This document shows positions 1 through 5,996 of a DNA stretch of 5,996 nt, piece by piece. This stretch comes from Alistipes sp. (GTDB taxonomy: Bacteria > Bacteroidota > Bacteroidia > Bacteroidales > Rikenellaceae): the NCBI GenBank assembly GCA_031285485.1, contig JAITWC010000015.1, positions 1 through 5,996 on the forward strand, given 5' to 3'. The notes beneath the pieces are model-generated. The model was not told where the DNA came from and ran no database searches. It saw only the letters and a list, made by a program, of their open reading frames with translations. The translations under genes were made by a program, and so were the position numbers. The stretch's first letter is position 1, and each line of letters opens with the position of its first letter.

Positions 1-2120
1 CCGACAGCCGGACTTTTCCTGTGGACGGCGAGACCCTTTTCGTCGCAATCAGAACCGCGCACCGTGACGGAGCCGCCTACATTGCCGACCTATACTCCCG
101 TGGAGTGAGAGCGTTCCTCGTCGGCGAGGATTTCGGTGACGCATGGCTCTATACCGAAGCGGGTTTCGTGGCGGTGGGCGACACTGTGGCGGCGTTGCAG
201 GCGTTGGCGGCGCATTACCGGGGTGGTTTCACGGGCAGGATCGTGGGCATTACCGGCAGCACGGGCAAAACCACTGTCAAGGAGTGGATAGTGCAGCTCG
301 CCCCGCCGGAAACGACGGTCTACCGCAGCCCGAAGAGTTGGAACTCGCAGATCGGGGTGCCGCTGTCGCTGCTTGCGGCGACGGGCGACGAGGACTACAT
401 CGTGATCGAGGCTGGTATCAGCGAGCCGGGCGAGATGACGGCTTTGGAGCGCATGATCCGTCCCGACGTCGGCATCCTGACATCCGTCGGCGGCGCTCAT
501 GAGGAGAATTTCGCCTCGGTGGATGGGTTGCGGGCTGAGAAGATGGTACTGTTTCGGGATTGCCCCGATGTTTTGACGGGCGGGGGCGATGACTTCCAGA
601 CCCGCAATGCAACTCTCGCCGCCGACTTCTGGCGCAGCGAGGGTTACGATGTGCCGCCCGAGGCTTTGGCCGCGCTTGAGCCGCCCGCCATGCGGCTCGA
701 AGTTAAGGAGGGCATCCACGACTCGGTGATCGTCAATGATACCTACAACTCGGGGCTCGCCTCGCTTGCTATTGCTCTCGACTATTTTGCGCGGGTGGCG
801 GGAGGGCGGCCGCGGATCGTTATTATGCCCGCCCCCGACAATCCGGCTCGTGAACTCGTGAGGGCGGCGGGGGTGGAACGGCTTGTGGAGATCGGGCCCG
901 GCCTCACCGTCGACGCCGCGCTGCGTGAGCTCACCCCGGCCGACATTCAGGGCCGGGCGATACTTATAAAGGGGGGGGCGAGGCTCGGTTTCGACCGCCT
1001 GAGCCGCGCCCTTGAGCGACACAGCCACACCACGGTGATGGAGGTCGACCTCGACGCGATGATCCACAACCTGCGCCTGTGCCGCCAGCGCCTCGCGCCC
1101 GGCGTCGGCGTGATACCGATGATAAAGGCCAACGGCTACGGCCACGGCACATTCGAGGTTGCGCGCACACTCACCCAGCAGGGGGTCGATTACCTCGCCG
1201 TGGCGTTCGCCGACGAGGGGGTGGCCCTGCGCGAGGCGGGCATCACGGTGCCGATCATGGTGCTGAACGCCGACTCGGGCAGTTTCGAGCCGATGATTCG
1301 CGCGAGGCTCGAACCCGAGATCTACAACTTCACGTCGCTCGCCGAGTTCACCGCGCTGCTCAAGCGTCACGGCGAGACGGGCTACCCGATCCACCTGAAG
1401 TTGGACACGGGCATGCACCGGCTGGGCTTCCGCGCCGGGGAACTCGACGCGCTTGTGGCCGCACTCTCCGACGCCGGTCGCTGGGCGAGGGTCGCAACTG
1501 TGTTTTCGCACCTCGCCGCGGCCGACGATCCCGCGCACGATGAGTTTACCCGGCGACAGATAGCCGATTTCGATAGCCTCTCGTCGCGCCTTGCCGCCGC
1601 CCTGCCCTACCCCGTGCGGCGGCACGTTGCGAACACACCCGGGGCGGAACGTTTCCCCGATGCGCAGTTCGATCTGGTGCGTCTGGGGTTGGGGCTTTAC
1701 GGTTTCGGCATGACGGGGGCGCGGCCCGTGGCGTCGCTGCGCACCCGCGTCGTGCATGTCGCCGACCTTGCGGCCGGCGAGACGGTGGGCTATTCGCGCC
1801 GCGGGGTGCTTGCCCGTCCTTCGCGCATCGCCACCATCCCGATAGGTTACGCCGACGGCCTCGACCGGCGGTTGAGCGTTGGCCGGTGGTCGATGCTCGT
1901 GGCCGGACGACCCGCCCCCATTGTGGGCAACGTCTGCATGGACAGCTGCATGATCGACGTGACCGATATCCCGGGGGTTGCGGTGGGCGACGAGGTGACG
2001 ATCTTCTCGGGCACACCGGGCAACACCGCCGAGGAGATGGCCGCCACGCTCGGCACCATACCGTACGAGATACTCGCCTCCGTCTCCGCCCGCGTCAAAC
2101 GAATCTATACCAAGGAATGA
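1..2120 (+). CDS. murF-alr: Bifunctional MurF–alanine racemase fusion (UDP-MurNAc-tripeptide:D-Ala-D-Ala ligase / Alr), 5' end cut off by the window edge
   Basis: The protein makes cell-wall precursors in the cytoplasm. The MurF half adds D-Ala-D-Ala to UDP-MurNAc-tripeptide using ATP; the Alr half converts L-Ala to D-Ala with PLP. Codons are in frame from base 3, and DSRTFP just before the GTG at 21 matches the MurF N-terminal DSR motif, so that GTG is internal and the true start lies upstream. Counting from that GTG: P-loop GITGSTGKTT at 76-85 (K83), SWNSQIGVPLS near 105-116, IEAGISEPGEM, EK before VLF (likely carbamylated Lys), adenine-side N196, NDTYNS, and ILIKGG with K317. The Alr domain begins near 337: PLP lysine K369 in MIKANGYGHG, IPIGYADG at 606-613, catalytic Tyr591 in VGYSR, GNVCMD at 636-641. 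The MurF half is short: only about eight residues separate LFRDC from DDFQTRN, where Bacteroides homologues (recalled, not searched) have nearly 70. All key motifs remain, so activity is likely. The stop overlaps the next gene. Confidence 0.95.
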   Translation, partial: DSRTFPVDGETLFVAIRTAHRDGAAYIADLYSRGVRAFLVGEDFGDAWLYTEAGFVAVGDTVAALQALAAHYRGGFTGRIVGITGSTGKTTVKEWIVQLAPPETTVYRSPKSWNSQIGVPLSLLAATGDEDYIVIEAGISEPGEMTALERMIRPDVGILTSVGGAHEENFASVDGLRAEKMVLFRDCPDVLTGGGDDFQTRNATLAADFWRSEGYDVPPEALAALEPPAMRLEVKEGIHDSVIVNDTYNSGLASLAIALDYFARVAGGRPRIVIMPAPDNPARELVRAAGVERLVEIGPGLTVDAALRELTPADIQGRAILIKGGARLGFDRLSRALERHSHTTVMEVDLDAMIHNLRLCRQRLAPGVGVIPMIKANGYGHGTFEVARTLTQQGVDYLAVAFADEGVALREAGITVPIMVLNADSGSFEPMIRARLEPEIYNFTSLAEFTALLKRHGETGYPIHLKLDTGMHRLGFRAGELDALVAALSDAGRWARVATVFSHLAAADDPAHDEFTRRQIADFDSLSSRLAAALPYPVRRHVANTPGAERFPDAQFDLVRLGLGLYGFGMTGARPVASLRTRVVHVADLAAGETVGYSRRGVLARPSRIATIPIGYADGLDRRLSVGRWSMLVAGRPAPIVGNVCMDSCMIDVTDIPGVAVGDEVTIFSGTPGNTAEEMAATLGTIPYEILASVSARVKRIYTKE

Positions 2121-2839
2121 CCCCCGGAACCCTCTACCTTCTGCCCTGCCCCATCGGTGACGGTGCGCCCGTGGATGTTCTGCCCGCGGCGAACTTCGAG
2201 GTTATGCGGGGGCTGGACTATTTCATAGTGGAGAATGTGCGGTCGGCGCGGCGGTTCCTGTCGCGGGCGGGGGTGGCGTCGCAAAACGGCGGGCGGTCGA
2301 TCGACTCGCTCACTTTCGTCGAGCTGAACGAACACACGCGGCCCGAAGAGATCGGGGCGATGCTGGCGCCGGTTGTTGCGGGTCGCAGTGCCGGGGTGAT
2401 CTCCGAGGCGGGAGTGCCGGCGGTGGCCGATCCGGGGGCGGACATTGTGGCCGCGGCCCATCGCGCGGGCGTCCGGGTGGTGCCGTTGGTGGGCCCGTCG
2501 TCTGTTTTGATGGCTCTGATGGCTTCGGGCGCCAACGGTCAGTCGTTCGCGTTCAACGGCTATCTGCCGGTGCGCGAGCCCGATCGCGGACGGGCCATCC
2601 GCCGGTTCGAGCAGCGGGCGCGGGCGGAGCGGCAGAGCCAGATATTCATTGAAACTCCCTACCGCGGCGGGCGGCTGTTTGCCGACCTTTTGTCGGCCTG
2701 CGCCCCGGAGACGCGGCTTACCGTCGCCGCCGACATCACCGCTCCCGGTGAATTTATCCGCACTCTCCCCGTTGCCGAGTGGCGCAAAACCCCCGCCCCG
2801 CCCCTCGACAAACGGCCGGCGATCTTTATCCTCAATTGA
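2117..2839 (+). CDS. SAM-dependent methyltransferase, RsmI-like (tetrapyrrole methylase family)
   Basis: This is a 240-residue protein of the tetrapyrrole (corrin/porphyrin) methylase fold, nearest to RsmI, which 2'-O-methylates C1402 of 16S rRNA. Visible family signatures are the N-terminal GTLYLLPCPIG (4-14), the central ISEAGVPAVADPG (95-107), which is the SAM-binding glycine/proline loop, VPLVGPSS (122-129), SFAFNGYLP and FIETPYRGG. It departs from classical RsmI: the TPIGNL motif reads CPIGDG and the EDTR motif reads ENVR (39-42). The C-terminal extension of the roughly 285-residue E. coli enzyme is absent. Bacteroidota commonly carry this shorter version, apparently besides a true RsmI, so the substrate is uncertain and no symbol is given. 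ATG 2117 is chosen because the family N-terminus begins there; the frame is open further upstream but that part is inside murF-alr. The ATGA overlap with the murF-alr stop implies one operon and translational coupling. Its end faces the convergent peptidase gene. Confidence 0.88.
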   Translation: MTPGTLYLLPCPIGDGAPVDVLPAANFEVMRGLDYFIVENVRSARRFLSRAGVASQNGGRSIDSLTFVELNEHTRPEEIGAMLAPVVAGRSAGVISEAGVPAVADPGADIVAAAHRAGVRVVPLVGPSSVLMALMASGANGQSFAFNGYLPVREPDRGRAIRRFEQRARAERQSQIFIETPYRGGRLFADLLSACAPETRLTVAADITAPGEFIRTLPVAEWRKTPAPPLDKRPAIFILN

Positions 2840-2858
2840 ACTCCCCCATGATGCCTGT

Positions 2859-2879
2859 GCCCGGCGTATCGCCGCGGGC
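2859..2879. terminator. Possible GC-rich hairpin between convergent genes
   Basis: GCCCGGCG (2859-2866), a TAT loop, then CGCCGCGGGC (2870-2879) can fold into a stem of five perfect pairs plus three more past a two-base CG bulge. It starts 20 bases after the methyltransferase stop, where a terminator would be expected. No T-run follows on either strand, so it is not a canonical Rho-independent terminator, and in DNA this GC-rich such a dyad can arise by chance. Confidence 0.25.
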
Positions 2880-2880
2880 C

Positions 2881-2962
2881 GCGGGACGGTTTCGGCGGCG
2901 GCCGACGGAGCGCCGCAGGTTGCGGGACGGTTTCGGCGACGGCCGACGAAGCGCCGCGGATG
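2881..2962. repeat. Two tandem copies of a 41-bp GC-rich repeat between convergent genes
   Basis: Copy 1 spans 2881-2921 and copy 2 spans 2922-2962. Both begin GCGGGACGGTTTCGGCG and match at 36 of 41 positions by direct comparison; the first 17 bases are identical. Within copy 1, GCGGCG (2895-2900) can pair with CGCCGC (2911-2916) across a 10-base loop; copy 2 has one mismatch in that stem. The repeat lies wholly in the 133-base gap between the stop codons of the methyltransferase and the M3 peptidase genes and has no convincing coding potential. Such units between convergent genes may serve as REP-like or terminator-like elements, but that is inference. It could also be a simple local duplication. 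Confidence 0.85.
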
Positions 2963-2972
2963 GGGACGGCGG

Positions 2973-5231
<2,259 letters not shown>

Positions 5232-5283
5232 GATTTCGAGGTTTATTGTAATCTTTTGGAAAAACCGCTTAAATTGCCCCCTT

Positions 5284-5308
5284 AAAAACGGTGTAAAGTG
5301 ACACGTTT
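5284..5308 (-). terminator. Weak hairpin followed by a T-run, possible der terminator
   Basis: Read on the minus strand, AAACGTGT, a CACTTT loop and ACACCGTTT form an eight-pair stem with one bulged C; the 3' arm runs into TTTTT. The order hairpin then T-run fits a Rho-independent terminator for der, about 135 bases after its stop and about 53 bases before the peptidase ATG. The stem has only three G-C pairs and its last pairs use the T-run itself, so it would be weak. Confidence 0.25.
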
Positions 5309-5310
5309 AG

Positions 5311-5322
5311 TTGAAGCTTCAA
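5311..5322. promoter_or_regulatory. Perfect 12-bp palindrome, possible protein-binding site
   Basis: TTGAAGCTTCAA is its own reverse complement. It sits about 80 bases upstream of the peptidase ATG, in the AT-rich gap where the promoter should lie. A two-fold symmetric site suits a dimeric regulator, but I recognise no known operator, and a 12-bp palindrome alone is modest evidence. Confidence 0.25.
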
Positions 5323-5441
5323 AAAGCATAAAAGTTGTTGTCGAGAAAGGGGTCTTTCGGTTTAAGATTTATTCCGGTTAAACAACTGTTTTTTGTAAGA
5401 GGTTGTTTGAATTTTCATGCATTAATTAATTGGTCAGGTCT

Positions 5442-5996
5442 TTACTTCTGGCGGAAGAATATCTGGATCGGCACACCGCTGAAGTCCCACTGCGCGCGGA
5501 GTTTGTTTTCGAGAAACCGGCGGTATGGCTCGCGGATGTACTGCGGCAGATTGACGAAGAAGGCGAACGTCGGCGTGGGCGAGGCGAGCTGGGTGACGTA
5601 CTTTATGCGAATGTATTTCCCCTTGATGGAGGGTGGCGGCGTGGCCTCGATCACCGGCAGGATGTAGTCGTTGAGCTGCGAGGTGGGCACCTTGCGGGCG
5701 CGGTTCCCGCACACCTTCATCGCGGTCTGCAACACCTCCATGATGCGCTGCTTGCCCGTCACCGAGGTGAAGACTATCGGCACGTCGCTCCACGGGGCGA
5801 TCTTGCGTTCCAGGTGCTCGCGCCAGTCGCGCATGGTGTTGTTGTCCTTTTCTATAAGATCCCACTTGTTGACCACTATCACGCACCCCTTTTTGTTGCG
5901 CTCGATGAGGCGGAATATGTTCATGTCCTGCGCCTCGATGCCGCTGGTGGCGTCGAGCATCAGCACACACACGTCGCTCGCCTCGATGGCCCGTAT
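5442..5996 (-). CDS. der: Ribosome biogenesis GTPase Der (EngA), C-terminal part; 5' end cut off by the window edge
   Basis: Der is an essential cytoplasmic GTPase with two tandem G domains and a C-terminal KH-like domain; it acts in 50S subunit assembly. The 184 visible residues are in frame from the right edge (starting IRAIEASDVCVLML), so any start codon inside the window, such as the GTG at 5972, is internal. They hold the end of the second G domain: DATSGIEAQD after the lost G3 motif, the G4 motif NKWD at fragment residues 43-46, and a G5 motif TSVTGK at 77-82. The KH-like domain follows (GKYIRIKYVTQL, FAFFVNLPQYI, YRRFLENKLR) and the protein ends in WDFSGVPIQIFFRQK, a typical Der terminus. 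A full protein would be about 435 residues, so roughly 58% lies beyond the edge. The TAA stop is followed by the AT-rich gap; whether der and the peptidase gene are co-transcribed cannot be seen. Confidence 0.95.
   Translation of the reverse strand: MRAIEASDVCVLMLDATSGIEAQDMNIFRLIERNKKGCVIVVNKWDLIEKDNNTMRDWREHLERKIAPWSDVPIVFTSVTGKQRIMEVLQTAMKVCGNRARKVPTSQLNDYILPVIEATPPPSIKGKYIRIKYVTQLASPTPTFAFFVNLPQYIREPYRRFLENKLRAQWDFSGVPIQIFFRQK

Larger units (their letters stand above)
5232..5441. other. AT-rich intergenic gap between der and the M3 peptidase gene
   Basis: This 210-base gap has 72 G or C by hand count (about 34%) against more than 60% in the flanking genes, and I see no gene in it. As both neighbours read leftward, it should hold the 3' end of the der transcript and the promoter and leader of the peptidase gene. 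I looked on the minus strand for the Bacteroidota promoter pattern (TTG, about 20 bases, TAnnTTTG) and found no clean match; TATGCTTTTTG near 5325-5335 is only loosely similar. It also contains a perfect 12-bp palindrome TTGAAGCTTCAA (5311-5322), the palindrome ATTAATTAAT (5421-5430) next to the der stop, and a weak AT-rich inverted repeat (5378-5386 with 5402-5410). Confidence 0.75.

Noticed and set aside
90..1757. 555-codon open frame on the - strand opposite murF-alr
   Set aside because: The composition is Arg/His/Gly-rich with no domain, and the opposite strand carries conserved MurF and Alr motifs throughout.
5345..5358. GAAAG / CTTTC five-pair hairpin in the AT-rich gap
   Set aside because: The stem is too short to stand out from chance and has no adjacent T-run.
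5378..5410. Inverted repeat TTAAACAAC / GTTGTTTGA as the der terminator
   Set aside because: The stem is AT-rich with a 15-base loop and no T-run follows in the direction of der transcription, so it would be a poor terminator; it is mentioned only in the gap entry.
5335..5667. 110-codon + strand frame covering the gap and the end of der
   Set aside because: It overlaps the Der KH-like domain on the other strand and shows no family features. It is open partly because the gap is short and AT-rich.

Overview
The window is an ordinary housekeeping stretch of a GC-rich member of the Bacteroidota, most likely a gut-type member of the order Bacteroidales. The phylum call rests on four things: a MurF–alanine racemase fusion protein, which is characteristic of this phylum; a short RsmI-like methyltransferase of the kind common there; an M3 peptidase and a Der GTPase with Bacteroides-like sequence; and A-rich leaders without a Shine-Dalgarno sequence. 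Coding DNA is about 60-65% GC by eye, which is high for the phylum. An Alistipes/Rikenellaceae-like source is a guess, not something the sequence proves.

Layout from left to right. Bases 1-2120 (+) hold all but the N-terminus of a fused murF-alr gene for cell-wall precursor synthesis. It overlaps by an ATGA junction with a 240-residue tetrapyrrole-methylase-family methyltransferase at 2117-2839 (+), so the two form one transcription unit. Next is a 133-base, very GC-rich gap between convergent genes, which carries two near-identical 41-bp tandem repeats. Bases 2973-5231 (-) encode a membrane-anchored M3-family zinc peptidase related to Dcp (peptidyl-dipeptidase). Then comes a 210-base AT-rich gap (about 34% GC by hand count), the only long non-coding stretch, with a 12-bp perfect palindrome and weak hairpins. 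The right edge, 5442-5996 (-), is the C-terminal part of the ribosome-assembly GTPase Der; its start lies outside the window.

The genes serve general growth functions: peptidoglycan precursors, a probable RNA methylation, peptide turnover and 50S subunit assembly. Apart from the fused murF-alr and its overlapping partner they do not form a pathway. I found no defence system, mobile element, CRISPR array, tRNA or rRNA, and no convincing undescribed system. The points most worth a second look are the unusually compact MurF half of the fusion (about 60 residues missing from the central domain, with motifs kept), the tandem repeat between the convergent genes, and the uncertain membrane topology of the M3 peptidase.
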